Shown: positions 36,771-49,276, counted from the stretch's first letter. The stretch is 64,000 nt of DNA from Puccinia triticina (GCF_026914185.1 NC_070565.1:7192001-7256000), one strand, 5' to 3'. Notes: generated by a model from the letters alone, not told the origin. A program made the numbers and translations.

Positions 36771-37375
36771 TTTTCATAGTGGCAGCAAAAGTGGGTCAGC
36801 TACGCTAACCATAGCTGTTAGTGTAGCATAGCGCAGCGCAAATGCACTATTTTTTTTGGTTTAGTGTTAGCGCAATTGCATGCATCTGCGCTAACGCTAC
36901 GCGCACAGGGTGCAAAGCTATTTTAGCTTTTAGCGTAGTGTTAGCGCAGATTTGCGCAATGGCGCTTACGCTAGGCACGCAGGGCGCAAAAGAGCGTTTT
37001 CTACGCTGCGCTACAGCACTTTTTGAGGCAAAAAAGGCCTTTTTTTGGCTAAAAGAGCCTTAGCGTAACGTAGCGCAGCGTAGCCATTGTAGTGTAGTGC
37101 TAATGCTAAACAAAAATTGGCATGCTGTTAGTGCCGCTAAAAATTAGTGCAGCGTAGCGGCGCTAAGGCTATTCAAAAAAGGCCAACGCTTTTTGCCGCT
37201 ACACTAAACTTTAGGGCTAAAATAGCATAGTTTAGCGTAGCGGCCCACCGTTGGTGGCGGGCGCACTTTTCATAGTGTCAGGCCCACTTTTCATAGTGGC
37301 AGACACACTTTTCATAGTGGCAGATGCCCTTTTTGAAGTGGTGGACACACTTTTCAAAGTGCCAGAGGCAGATTT
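36763..37375. repeat. 21-bp minisatellite split by a MITE
   Basis: Units of the form GTGGCAGACACACTTTTCATA occur once before 36786 and at least five times from 37254 to 37375. The MITE at 36786-37253 sits exactly between two units. Because the period is 21, it reads as seven-residue repeats (ALFIVSG, TLFIVAD), but there is no sign of a real gene. Confidence 0.65.
36786..37253. mobile_element. hAT-type MITE, 468 bp
   Basis: The ends CAAAAGTGGGTCAGCTACGC and GCGTAGCGGCCCACCGTTG are of the same family as the 8.1-kb hAT element. The interior is crowded with TAGCG/CGCTA subterminal repeats. Flanks GTGGCAG and GTGGCGG agree at six of seven bases. Confidence 0.7.
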
Positions 37376-38392
37376 TTTTTTGTGTTGCACCAAAGGGAGA
37401 TTGTTTTTTGTGTTGCACCAAAGATGGCCTGTGCAAACTCATCTGGGGCCTTTGGGCCCCAGAGAAGCTTGCATTGGTAGTCATTATTTGACTCAAATCA
37501 ATTTCAAATTCAAATACTCAAATTGATTTGATTTGATGTGCTATGCCCTGTAAACCATCACATAGCCATATCATGCCAAGATGAGTGCCCCAAAATACCA
37601 GGGGCTTAGGTGAATCCTTTACAAATTGTACCTGATTTTCATCCATCAGTACAAAAATCATTTTGAGGAGATTTTCTGAATTCATTCACAAACTGCGGGT
37701 AATCTGAGGCTTGCCTGTACTTGTCCCAGAATTCCAACTCCCTTGGGTCCGGGACAAACTTGAGCAGCTGAAGAATGTGTCACACAAATTTAAACATGTG
37801 TGCTGGTGTGTCACATTTTTCATTACTGAGCCAAGTGATGCCAAGCTGAGTATTCATGCAGAGCCAGGGGCTTAGGCGGACCCTTCAAAAATTGTTTATA
37901 ATTTTCAGCCATATGTACACAAATGATTTTGGGGATATTTACAACTCCTAATTAATCTGAGGTTTGTTCCCCTGGAATTGTCCCAGAGCTTCAACTATGC
38001 TGTGAAAAACTTTAGCAACTGAAGAATGTGTCACACAAACCTACACATGCATCTTTTGTTGTAACCCAGTAGCTGGGTCACCATCCGCAGCTCACCAGAC
38101 ACAGGAACATGAAGTTCCAGCCAGGTAGTTTGTTCAATACCCATGTGTTTCTATCAAAAACCAGCAAATAATTTTGAAACACACTAACATATCTTGAGCT
38201 TTCTGGGATTTATGATAAACACATGATAAATTGAAATGTTTCATCCCCTGGTAAATACCTTGTTTCTGCCAAGCATTTGATATTGCATTGAAAGGTAGTT
38301 GTAAATCTGTTCTAAAATAGTTCCAGTGATACCTAGAGTCAAGTTGGAGCTGGTTTTCAATTCAATTCAACCCCTTTCCCACATGCCTTTAG
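37376..38392. other. Spacer, no gene seen
   Basis: Two diverged copies of a segment of about 250 bp can be read (CCAAGATGAGTGCC...GAATGTGTCACACAAA near 37575 and CCAAGCTGAGTATTC...GAATGTGTCACACAAA near 37850), a direct duplication. No coding family is recognised. Confidence 0.45.
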
Positions 38393-39033
38393 CTCAATTC
38401 AATGGTGGGCCAGTTACGCTAACAATAGCTGTAGCGTAGCGTAATGTTAGTTTTTTTAGCTACGCTACCCAAAAGTTATTGTTAGCGCCGGTTTTGGCCA
38501 GCTAACACTACATTTTTTTTGTTTTTCTTAACAATAGCTGATAGCGTAGTGTTAGCGCCACAGAAAAAAGGTAGTTAACACTACAAAAAAATTCAGTTAG
38601 CTGTCGTGTAGCGGTCGTAGCGGCCCATAAAGCTACGCTAACCTCTAGCGTAGCGCTCTCCCCAGCTACGCTAACAAATATTATGTAATATTTTCAGCCA
38701 CGCTACATGTTAGCGTAGTGACACTCCCAGTTACGCTATATGGTAGCATAACTAAAAAAATACACTCAAAATGAGCTCATTGTAGAACAAATGAAAAATT
38801 TCTGACTTCATCAAGTAATCAACAGGAAAAAAGGGAACAAAAAAAACCTGGGAGAAGTCAGTGCACTGTGGAATAACAAAATAAGAAACATGAGTGATTG
38901 TAGAAAAACTTTTTTTGAGTTATACATATAATTTTTTACGGTTTTTGTTTTGTGATCATAAGAAGAAAATAAAGAAACTAAAATAGTGATCTCAACTGTA
39001 AAAGAATTGATTTATTTGTGTCGTTATTAGAAT

Positions 39034-42000
39034 TTACTTTTTATTAAAATTCACATAAGCATCAATGATTTTTTGTGCTTTTGCAAACTTTCCCAAAGAT
39101 CTTATACCCTCCTTCAACCACATATGACTACTAACACATCTTTTGATTGTACGGGGCAGCAAGCTCCCTCAGCCACTTGCGCAAACATCTGCAGCAGATG
39201 AAAAGGTACGTTCTGCTGCACAAGATGATCCTGAGCTTGCCAAGTAGTCCTTTGCCAACAACGAAAGAACCGGATAGGTTGATGCATGATCCTGGAAGTG
39301 ATAAGCAAAAATGGGAAAATTCTCAGCAAAAACGTTAACAAATTTGGTTTGAGTGATTCACAAAACACTATACCTTCCACCATATCAAAATGCTATTGGG
39401 ATCCTTTCCATCATGACCAGGGCCAACTAAACGATCCATGTTCTTGATGTAAACTTTGAGCTCCTTGCTGTTGGACGAGTTTTCAGGATTGTTGAATATA
39501 ACAAAGATATTGTCCTGCAATGGTACTGCCGCGGTCGATTTTTTTGAGACCTCAATCTCAGATTGCCTTTTATCCTTCAAAAGCTGTTCATGTTTAGAAA
39601 AGTGCCGTCCCAGGAGTTTTTCTGCTTCAGAATATTTTTCAGGCCAGCAATGCGAGAAGATCTTGAGCCGGAACGTAGGATGTAGGATAGTCGCCATAAC
39701 GAGGGTTTCACATTTGAGGGCTTCTCCTTGGTAGACTTCAAGCTTTTCGATCATTTTGACATACATCGGATGGAATGGATGTCCCCGTTCACATTGCGAC
39801 TATTTTTTCTTCAGATCCATGATTGATTGGTAGTAGTTCAGGAGGACAAAAGCACCTGTTGGACCATCCCCCTCCATTTCCTTGGTCAGACGGTTAAACG
39901 GCTACAGGAAAAAATAAGCATTTGGTGGAACTTTGATGAACTTAATGAAACACCTTACTTTTAATTCCTGATTCAATTCGCCAATCATCAACCAATCCTT
40001 GCTACTGAACTGAATCTCGTTGAAGTGGCCAAACTTCTTCCGATTCTCCTTGCAACTGGATCTGACAATTTGGTCTTGGTATTTGATATACTCGTCGTGA
40101 AGCATTGCATCAATTACCTAAATTTGATTTCATAAACAACAATACACAGGAGAAAATAGTTTGATTACACACTTCTCTTGCCTTATAGGCACGGCTTTGG
40201 CTTTGATATTTGATGTTCCAGCGAATTCCATAACCAGCAATTAGGCCTTTTAGTTTTTTACCGCCCACGCGTTTGTGATATTCTTCTGCCCGTCGATCAA
40301 AATTTGCTCTCCAGGAACATGAGCCTGTGATTTTCTTCACAACAAAGTCCAGCTGTTTTTGAAAAAAACGTAATCATAAAAGTCAGTACTTTAAAAATCA
40401 AAAAAAAAAAAAAACTCACCGCTTTTGTCAACTCATCCAGCTCATTGGAGCAATTCCTATTAGTAGCAGTTTTTTTTTTATTTTTTGCCTTCTGAGGCCG
40501 GTCCTCGCCTTCCTCATCATCGGTTGGATTATCTTCTTCAACGTCCATTTCATCCTCTTCACCCCCATCACTTTCAGTATCACTTTCCTCCAAGCCACGC
40601 TCCTTAAGCACCCTCTCTTCAACCATCAATTCGACCTCTTCATCTTCTTCGGCCTCTTCGGGAATTGGTTTCATGTTGTTAGAAAAGGGGAAGGAGCCGA
40701 GGAAAGATTTTTTGATCTTGGGAGGAGGAGGCGTGTCAAGACCCAACTCTTTTAATCCAGCATTAACGACCAATGCTATTTTATGACAAAAGCACTTCAT
40801 ATGCATAGTCTCGTAGTTCCAATCCATATCTGTTCCTCCTTCAATGTTATACAGTTTTTCGTGCATCGTTTCAGCCATTGTGTTGTTATTAGATCCTGAG
40901 TCGGTAGTCTGGCAAAGCAAGTATTGACAAGATGAAAAATTAGCTTTTTGCCCGGTGATTTGAAAACAGGAGAGTGATTGAGTACTCATCTTATTTTGGA
41001 GATGATGTTTCTGCAATAAATTCACGATTGGCTCTGCCAACAAGTGCCCATTGTGCTTCCAGGCAACCAATTTGAGAGTCAGATGCAGCACAACATATTT
41101 CCAATCATTATCAATAAAGGACACTGAAACGCCAATGAATCCAAATCGATTTCCTTTGGCTGTCCATATGTCGTGTATCAAGCAGAACTTGCTATTAGCT
41201 GACTGTGATGACAAATTTTGAACACATTAGTAAAAATTCGCCCAATGATTGAAACAGATTACTGACTTTTAAGCGGTGAAGCATAGCATCTTGTAACTCA
41301 ACGTAAGCCAATCTTGCAGAATTAGCTGCCCACTTGCGTTTAAACAAATGTGCAGCAGTTTGGCAGTAGTTGAAGCAAGCTTTTAGTGCTTCATCCTCGA
41401 CTCGATTCCAAGTTATTGCTTGTCGTAACAACCACAAAGTGATCATCTGATTGAGAACTTGGTTATCGAACTTTTTGGCTTGAGGAAAATAGCCAGTGAT
41501 CTTCCCCGTATGTGAGCCACTTTTTTTGTGCTTTTCTTCTTTGAGAGTAGTTGGAGGGAGTTTGGCTCCTGCATGGATAGCATTTAGACGCTTTGGACAT
41601 CCATGTGACATCCTTCCAGTTTGACGAGAACCATCACGATGCGTACGGAGATTTGAGAAACTGCTTGCTGAGACTCGGACTTCTTTATCACACCACAAAC
41701 AGGTATGGGTCATCGGGGGTTTGTCGGTAGGCTTTTGATAATATTCAAATACATAAAGATAATTATCAATCATATTGATCAGTTATTATCTAGCAAAAAA
41801 GTTGTATTAAAACTTAGCAAAAAAAGACAAACATCTTCTGGGCGACGGAACGGGTGAGAAAAAAAATCCCTAGGATCATCGAAATCAAGGCTTTTCTTTT
41901 GACGCTTGTGTCTGACCTTTTCATTTTCTTCATTGGAGTCTTGAACATAATTGACCACCTGGGAGCTGGCAGCTTGCGAGTTCAGAGGAGTGACTTTAGG

Positions 42001-42294
42001 GCGCTTTAGGGTTTTTTTTTCCGAGTGTTTTTCGGTGTTTTTTCCTTCAGATAGAGACTGCAATGGAGGATCCTTTTGTTTTTGAGGTTGCTTTTCAGAT
42101 AAGTTGGCGGTCTTTTTGGATAAAAGTGGGCCCACAATAATAGATCAACAAGAGTCTGGTGACGGCTGGATCATTCCTGAGCGCTTCATTGGGGTTGTAA
42201 CACGAGAAGAACGACGGGTTGTACCTTCTGATACATCGCTTTGAAGTGTTTCTTCTTGATTTTTTGATTGGACTTGGCTGGATTCTGGGTACAT
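39034..42294 (-). pseudogene. hAT transposase with two in-frame TGA codons
   Basis: The frame runs from ATG at 42294 to TAA at 39036-39034 with several introns. It has a BED-type zinc finger (CLWCDKEV...HRDGSRQTGRMSHGC near 41700-41580), the first catalytic Asp in LIHDIWTAKG, the second in TTDSGSNNNT, a long acidic insert (EEAEEDEEVEL onward) and the C-terminal dimerisation region with GSSCAAERTFSSA. It is broken by TGA at 42147-42145 near the start and TGA at 39171-39169, a few residues after AERTFSSA. The frame continues sensibly beyond both (SLLPRTIKRCVSSHMW). At both places CGA would fit. Confidence 0.82.
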
Positions 42295-42339
42295 TGTGAA
42301 TTTTGGTTTGATGAGTTTGAACTAGCGAAATCGTCACCA

Positions 42340-43918
42340 ATCACTGCTTGAGGTCAGCAAGGTAAGCAAGGTACTGTGGTGAAGAAAAGTGGAGTTCACT
42401 CGAATTACCCCTGGGCCCAATTTCAAATAGGACCCCGGATGGGCTTTTCCATGGTATATCAAAATCCCCCCGGGGGCCCTAGGTGATGACACTTCCCGCA
42501 ATAAATTTGATCATTCAAGAGCATGGTTCATAATTCATGAAATAAAGGAAAGATTCATGACTTATGTTGATGCATCTCTACATCTGTGTGTTCAAAACAA
42601 TAGCCATATGATATTTTATGCAAATGTTTCAATTGATCCAATTTATTTTCAGTGTTATAGCAGGGGTTGAGGCTCTTGAATGTTAAGATTATAATTAATA
42701 TTGCCAACTGGTTAAGATATTAAGGGCGGCAGTTTCACCAAGTGTATTCTGCATACAATTGAATTTATAAGGAAAAGCCAGCATTATTTTATTAATTTGA
42801 TAATATCCAAACAACCCAGTGTTATAAAGTGGGGTGCAAAGAACTAGTTGAGTTGAGGTTAAAGTGGCAAATCAAGGATTCTGAATGTCTCTGCATAGCT
42901 GTTGGTCTTCAAAATATCAACAAGATAAATGATATGTAATAAAAGAAAATTTTGCATTTGCTAACTGTCTAGCATCTGCAGCTCCATTGGGCAATTCTTC
43001 AGGGAAGCTCCAGAGTACAGTGCTGGAAAATCACAGATTTATCATTATTTTAATGACATTATGAATAATCAATCACTTCTTCCAAAGGAGAGCACTTGAT
43101 TTTCTGGGTTAATATCAAACACTTATTCAAAATTGGGTGCCTTGGGAATGTGTGCAAGGAATGTGTGCAGTTCAGCCTCATGGCATGTGACAATTTTTGT
43201 AATTTTATCCAATATTCATGTCTGCTTTTCAACCACCCAAGTATCAGGTGCAACACAGAACATATACCATATTATTCTAACAATAGGTGGTTTCAAAGAT
43301 GGCGCAGGTCCCAGTTAATTTTCAGGAACCCCAATTCAGGAAAACAAAGTTCCTGCAAAAATAATTTTCAATTTATTACTGCATGATTTTTGAAACCCCC
43401 TGATAGAATAATCCAATGTGCTGTTGAGAGGTTTGAACTCACAAATTTGGGTTAAAAGATCATCCAGGAATCATTCTTATATCAATATATATCCAGCTTT
43501 ACCAGAAAGCATCAGGACCAGGTATGTTAAATCCATACTCATTGATATTGAAATGTTGTAATCTCAATCTATAACTTGAAGTATCCATAATCCTGGAGTG
43601 ATTGTTCAATGTTTGGTAATATTTATTACTATATACACCCATGTGTGGCTATTCTAAACATGTGGGTCCAGGTAAAAATATTTTCAACCTTTCAACCTAA
43701 TCCTGTTAAGTTTGGTAGGACAAGGTCACATAAATATTGATTGCAAGGATTTTTTCCAAAAGATATTGATTTCATGGATGTTTTCCAAAAGAGACCCTTT
43801 ACGCTCAAACTGTGCAGAATTATCTGAAACAAGCTGATATCCACTTGAGCAATAGTATCACAAGAATTCAAAAAAATCACAGATCAATTCATTCAGGGGA
43901 CAAGGAGTTCTGGATTGC
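42340..43918. other. Non-coding interior of the hAT element
   Basis: This is AT-rich sequence between transposase and oxygenase. No reading frame shows a family resemblance. It could contain the transposase promoter (minus strand) and 3' parts of the oxygenase transcript. Confidence 0.4.
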
Positions 43919-45178
43919 TTATAAAAAAAAAAGAGAAAAGAAGAATATAGTAGCCAATAAAGTGCCTCTACCTAAACTACGAAACATGTAATAAAAGTGA
44001 TTGCCAAAATAATGGAAAGGATTACTGTAATGACCTTCCCCTTCTTTTTTACAAGTTTGAGCAAGAGAAAGATTAATCTGAAGAGACATTCCAAGACGAT
44101 CAAAAATAGAACTAATAGTAGGGGGGAGTGTACAATGTTTGTATGTGTTGGCTTGCCAAACCATCTTAATTATTTGGTGTGTTTTATCGAAGTTGATACC
44201 AACCTTGTAGTCAGGGAAAACAAAAGGACCACCAGAAACTTCATAACCAGAATCAGGAGGGGCTAGAGCACCAGTACAAGAGTAGATTGGAAGAAATAAT
44301 ACAAATGCAAATTTAGAAACATCTTCCTTATCTTTGTGTGGTGGATTGAAAAAGCCTTTGGTGGTAAAAGTGAGATGGGGTGAGCAGGAAAGAGGGCCAG
44401 GCTTATTGCCATAACAGAGAGACTCAAACGATGGGATATTGTATTTTTTCATGATATCTTGATTGAACCCAAAGGGAACTGACGCCATTTCTTGGAATAA
44501 TTTTCCAATTATTTCACCAGCTCAAGATGACTTGGAGAAGTGAGTATCGTACTTTTCCATATCGTCCGGGAGAAATGCTTTGATATACCGTCCAACAATC
44601 TGCATAAAGTCCTGTGACTTTTGCCACCCAATCACCCACATTTTTCCACCCCAGGACCGGTTTGAAGAAGCGACAGGACGAATGAAAGCTTGAGAGTCGT
44701 GAAGAAAAGTTGACAAGAAGTTCAACTCTTCCTTATCTATATTGGTTAAGTCGTCCCAAGAGGTAAACTCGATAATACAAATGATCTCATTTGGATTATC
44801 AGGATCCTCAATCACACATCGGCCACTGTTCAGGAGGAAGAAGTTCTTGTTGACAGTCTTGCAAGCAGCCAAAACCTCCGCTGGAGTTGGTTTGCGAGTA
44901 GGGTTTTCGTCATTATCGAGTGGAATGTTGGGATACAGATTGAGTTCTTCATATTTTACGCGCTGCCATCGAATGGAGGTTTCAGTCGTATTTGTTGTGT
45001 CATTCAGACCGATCAAATTTTTCTGTAGAGCGGCATGCGCTTCTACTTTCTTCCTTTGTTTATACTCCTCCTTTGCTAACTTGCTTCTTGTATTATGATG
45101 ACTGATACGGCAATGGGTCACCGATACGATATTCAAGGTCCCAGTGTCACAACAAATCCCGCCATCACCATAATTGAA
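43919..45178 (-). pseudogene. TET/JBP-like 2OG-Fe(II) oxygenase inside the hAT element, one in-frame TGA
   Basis: The family comprises iron- and 2-oxoglutarate-dependent enzymes related to TET/JBP nucleic-acid base oxidases, expanded in basidiomycetes. A frame of about 415 codons begins near NYGDGGICCDTG and runs to a stop at 43919. Visible are the iron-binding HxD in NPPHKDKED, FVFPDY, the distal His in YKHCTLPP and the oxoglutarate Arg in FDRLGMSLQINL. A single TGA (44524-44522) separates the N-terminal half from the catalytic half; the frame resumes directly with AGEIIGKLFQEM. A possible first exon starts at an ATG at 45295 (MGKNHR, donor GTAGGA). The gene lies upstream of, and parallel to, the transposase. 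The catalytic residues are all present, so the break may be recent. Confidence 0.72.
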
Positions 45179-45299
45179 GAAGCAAATTTACAAAAGAGTT
45201 GAATAAACAAGATTGGAAAGAAAAAGCACGGTTAAATCAGTATGCTGCCAATCAAGTAAAGAACTTTGAAACTCCTACCGGTGGTTCTTTCCCATTGTG

Positions 45300-46190
45300 C
45301 CGGTTCTTAATAAATTGGTGAACGAGCAGTGGGGACCTTGGCTGGGGAGGCTTGAATCAATCGGTCAAGTGACTGTTCAAGTGGTTGGACAGAATGGTCG
45401 TCGGGTGGCTGCCAGAGGTTAGAAACAATTGTCCAATTGATCAGCCAGTTGATCGAGTAAAATTAAGCGATCAAGTCAGATTAAGCGAACAGATGATAAT
45501 CTACTCACATCAGAGAAACAATCAGGGAGCTCGGCTGGTGAGGCTCAAATGAATCAGCCTGACAAGCTAATTGATCTATTTCTGGCCGAGTAAAAAAACA
45601 GTCCTCCAATCAATCAGTGGAGTGACCAACCAGTAAAGAAAACAGAATCAAAATATCTACTCACATTCACAGGCGGTAGCGTCGTGTGGGGAGTGTTGAA
45701 TCAAGCGGCGAGGCAATCAGGCGATCGTTCAGGCTGGGAGGTCGTGTGGGGAGTTTTGAATCAAGCGGCGAGGCAATCAGGCAATCGTTTACGCTGGGAG
45801 ACTTGTGGAGGAAAGAAAAATTTATCTGATCAATCAGCCTTTGAATCAGACGATAAAGAATAGCCGAATCAAACATCATTATACTCAACTTCGCAGAGGG
45901 TCGCAGGGAGGTTGGGTGGGAAGGCTTGGATCAAGTGGCAGAACAAGAAGGTGTTCAGACAGGGTGTTTGGCAGTGGCTGCAGGAAAAAGTTGATAAATT
46001 CACGAGGGTAGCGGGGAGGTTGCAAGCAGATGGAACAAGCGATTGTTCAGAAGCATTCCTAGCCGAGTTGTGAGCATTTCCAGTAGCATGGACTAGTCCA
46101 GTTGGATCAGCGTAGAGGTCTGAGCGCAGGTTCAACGCTCATGTGTGTCGCCATGGTGAATCCCTGGGTGGCGAAAAAAAAATTTCGCTA
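45300..46190. repeat. Right subterminal region of the hAT element with tandem repeats
   Basis: A unit of about 60 bp containing GAATCAAGCGGCGAGGCAAT occurs twice in tandem (about 45690-45800). Related words (GATCAAGTGGCAGAACAAG, GATCGTTCAGG) are scattered to either side. No coding function is apparent. Confidence 0.5.
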
Positions 46191-46819
46191 CATGTTAGCT
46201 TCCGCGGTAGCGTAGCTATTTTCGCTACAAGTTAGCTTCCGGAGGTAGCGTAGCTGAACAAATGGTATGTTACGCTACTGGCTCATCAAAATTTAGTGAG
46301 CTGAAAAAACACTGCGCTATTTGTTAGTGTAGCGCTGATTATTTGTAACTAACGCTAAAACAAAATTGGGTTGACAATTTCACGTTACGCTCATTGTTAA
46401 TCTAGCTGAGTGTAGCTTGAGCTAACACTACAAAATTTCCAGACAAAAAAAAGGCCGCTACGCTAACGCTAAGTGGCCCTGTAGCGTAGTGTAGCGTAGC
46501 GGCCCACCGTTGCTCAATTGAGCACAAGTTAAACATAAATTCATCATGAATTCAGCATACATTGAGGCTCCAGTTCAATGATGTATCTAACATGGTTCTT
46601 GAAAAGTATTGTGCAATGGCACTTGTATGCAAGTGCCAAGCAAACTCCCCTAGTGTGTGACATAACAATTCTATCTGATCACAGGCAAGAAGGAAGGCTT
46701 TGCGCCTCTTTGCACCAAGCAAATTTTTAAAGCATAATTCTTTGACAAACTGTGATGGTTTGAAGAAACCACCTGGCCAAACTCAGATTCTGGGCTCTGC
46801 AAAAGGGGGTGATATTGTG

Positions 46820-46891
46820 CAAGTCCCTCCTGCCAAGGGCTATCGGAGGCTTACTTTGCAAGACCCGATGCCCGCAGCAGCGAGGGACTTG
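46820..46891. repeat. 72-bp foldback repeat, third copy
   Basis: CAAGTCCCTCC at the left and GCGAGGGACTTG at the right are complementary. The size is close to that of the copies at 441 and 16230. Confidence 0.5.
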
Positions 46892-47127
46892 GATTAAGTT
46901 CGAAAATTTTGCGACCCTGTACGGTCTCTCAAATTGTTCTTTCAGATTTCCCACTCTGCCCTGACTTTTTCCCCGCCAGTCCTATCAGTTGAGAAATGCC
47001 CGGTCATCCGGGAGTAGGCCCGGTTGTTTGCCGCGATGTTTGTTGTCTTGAGCGGCTTGTTTTACCTGGCTTGTCCACAACACATCACGTGCGTCGGCCC
47101 ACGCGCCTTCCCGTGGTTGCATCTCAG

Positions 47128-47480
47128 GGTGTAAACGGGTCGGGTTTGGGTCGAAAAACAGCGCCCGAACCCGACCCAACATTTAGCGCGGGTCGGGTCG
47201 GGTCGGGGCAGATTTTAAAATATGCTGCCCGAACCCGACCCAATGTTCGATCATACTGTTTCGGGTCGGGTCCGGGTCGGCTCGGCTCGGGTCTCGGGTC
47301 GACCCGACCTCTTTGGCGCCAAAAGCCCCAACTTCTGTTGGAGGCGTCATAGTCGGGTTGCAGGCTGACCCGATTAGGAAATAGGCTGCCCAAACCCGAC
47401 CCGAAAATTTTACAAGTCGGGTCGGGTTGGGTTTGGGTCATGTCATTTTCTTTAAGGTGCCCGAACCCGATCCACTGCCA
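47128..47480. repeat. GGGTCGGG-rich foldback element
   Basis: Runs of CGGGTCGGGT alternate with their complement ACCCGACCCG (GCCCGAACCCGACCC at least four times), so most of the 350 bp can pair with itself. It stands out from the surrounding base composition. It is probably a MITE; ends and target duplication were not resolved. Confidence 0.55.
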
Positions 47481-47942
47481 ACTGCGGCGGGTCCTCCTCT
47501 GAACAAAATGTAGAAATTGTTCTGATTGCAAAGGAACACCCAAATGTAGAAAGTTCACTTTTTTCTTAAAAAGTTGTTCATAAAGCCCTTGAAATAGGGT
47601 CTAGAGGTTTTTTAAAAAATTCTATTGTGAACCCCCCAAATTGACATGCATCATATAATCATTTTAAAATTTATTACGCGCAGACAAAAAAATTCCTGGC
47701 AAGTTATTTTGTTGGATGCTTTTGGCTTACAGCCTTGTGACCGCAGTGCATAGTCTACACGTGAATTCCACTGCCAGGACAAGAAAAAAAGATACAAGGC
47801 GGGTATTTGAGATTCACAGTGAAAGTGGCCGCTATGCTACAACTCTAAATGGGTCAAGAATACAATGGGGTGTCTGCTTGTGTAAGAAAGGCTGTTTTCC
47901 CCTCAGATAATTTATAGGCCGAATAGCCATAATAATTCCCGC
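47481..47942. other. Spacer between repeat and quinolinate phosphoribosyltransferase
   Basis: No gene is recognised. The region includes the 3' flank of the minus-strand gene that ends at 47943. Confidence 0.4.
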
Positions 47943-49276
47943 TCAGACAATCGCACCCGTGAAGCCCTCAATGGTGGGTATGATTTTTAACGAGAAGTCG
48001 ACGGTTTGTGTGCCTTGGTGGACGCTTGAAGTCGAATAGATATCGACATCTAGACCCAGTCATTAAAATCACAATCTATCAGGAATGAACTCAGGATATG
48101 GGCGGGGAAGGATCTCTGTAAAGATGAGCTGGTGATGGGGCTTACCGTGACAGAGATGAGAGCTGATGTTTTCCTCTGTCAGGCCCCCGGAAACCTCAAT
48201 GAGGAATCGACGGTCGGTGCCTAGGAAGGTTTGTTTCAAAGATCGAGCGGAGGTCTTGACATTTTCGGGGGTGAACTAAAGTGGGAAGAATGAATGAGAG
48301 ATGTCTACTGATGCGAGGATGAATAGAAGGAGACATGTTTATTAAGACAGACGTTATCCAACATGATCACATCTGCCCCAGCCTCGATAGCTTCCTTAGC
48401 TTCTTTCTCATCTCTGACCTCAACATCGATTCTTAAGCTGAATCCACAAACGCTGCGGGCTGCTTGGACGGCCGCGGTGATCGAGCCTTTGCTCCAGATG
48501 TGGTTGTCCTTGAGCATGACCATGCTTGAGAGATCATATCGATGAGGATCGATTCCTCCGACCAACATCCCGTACTTTTCGACCAGTCTGAAACCTGGTG
48601 TCGTTTTCCTAGTACCTGCAACCAAGCCTTTGTACGATTGATCTCGAGCTAGCTTGAGAATTTGATGAGATCTTTTAGACCCGAGTAGTACATTAGATCC
48701 GAATCCCACATTAGTAACAAACGAGGTACATGGGGCAAGAGGTCGTTGGACTGGATGAACTGACTGGGTTGCGATCCCACTACAACGTGCCAATAGATTC
48801 AAGCCAACTCGCTCTCCGATCAGCAAACATCTTGCTTTCCCTGTCACGATAGCCACGACGGTCCTGCCTCCCGGTACGAGATCACCTTCTTTAAACTTCC
48901 ATTCTACACTGTCATAAAAAGAAGAAGATGTTAGTCTTATGTTGCTGCCAATCCACGAAATGAGACTCGAATCCAAAAGCTACCTGCATCCCAGTTGGTC
49001 AAATATTTCATCAAAGAAAGGTACGCCGGCCAGGATGCCCTATACAAATATCCAATATGTTTGGTCAGCCCAAAAAAAGAAGACGATGAATGGGTTGTAG
49101 AAGTGCGGCAACTGAACTTGAGATTTTCCCAACAACTGAGCTTCCTGATGACTTTCGCCTACGACGAACCCGCCATAGTCGAAGCTCGGCGTATCTTCTC
49201 TCAACCACACAGTGACGATCGACTTCCATGAAGGGGGTAGCAGATGGGCCGGGTTTCCAAGCATTCGTGTGTCCAT
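47943..49276 (-). CDS. BNA6: Nicotinate-nucleotide diphosphorylase (quinolinate phosphoribosyltransferase)
   Basis: The enzyme converts quinolinate and PRPP to nicotinate mononucleotide, CO2 and pyrophosphate, a step of de novo NAD synthesis. Five exons on the minus strand join in frame: 49276-49118, 49039-48984, 48908-48353, 48275-48146, 48049-47943, giving 335 residues. Hallmarks are [66 protein letters not shown] (substrate-binding Arg and Lys), [19 protein letters not shown] and [12 protein letters not shown]. There are two possible start codons in frame, 49276 (MDTRMLG) and 49264. It is head to head with prolyl-tRNA synthetase. Intact. Confidence 0.94.

Larger units (their letters stand above)
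38401..46511 (-). mobile_element. hAT DNA transposon, 8.1 kb, carrying a TET/JBP-like gene
   Basis: The left end CAATGGTGGGCCAGTTACGC and the right end (complement CAACGGTGGGCCGCTACGC) are inverted. GCTCAATT occurs on both sides (38393-38400 and 46512-46519), an 8-bp duplication as hAT elements make; the last right-end G is shared with the terminal repeat. Both subterminal regions are dense in TAGCGTAGCG words. Two genes in the same orientation lie inside, the transposase and an oxygenase. Shorter elements with the same ends occur at 23694 and 36786. Confidence 0.82.

Noticed and set aside
37251..37526. Open frame with FIVADTLFIVAD repeats
   Set aside because: It is the 21-bp minisatellite read in frame.
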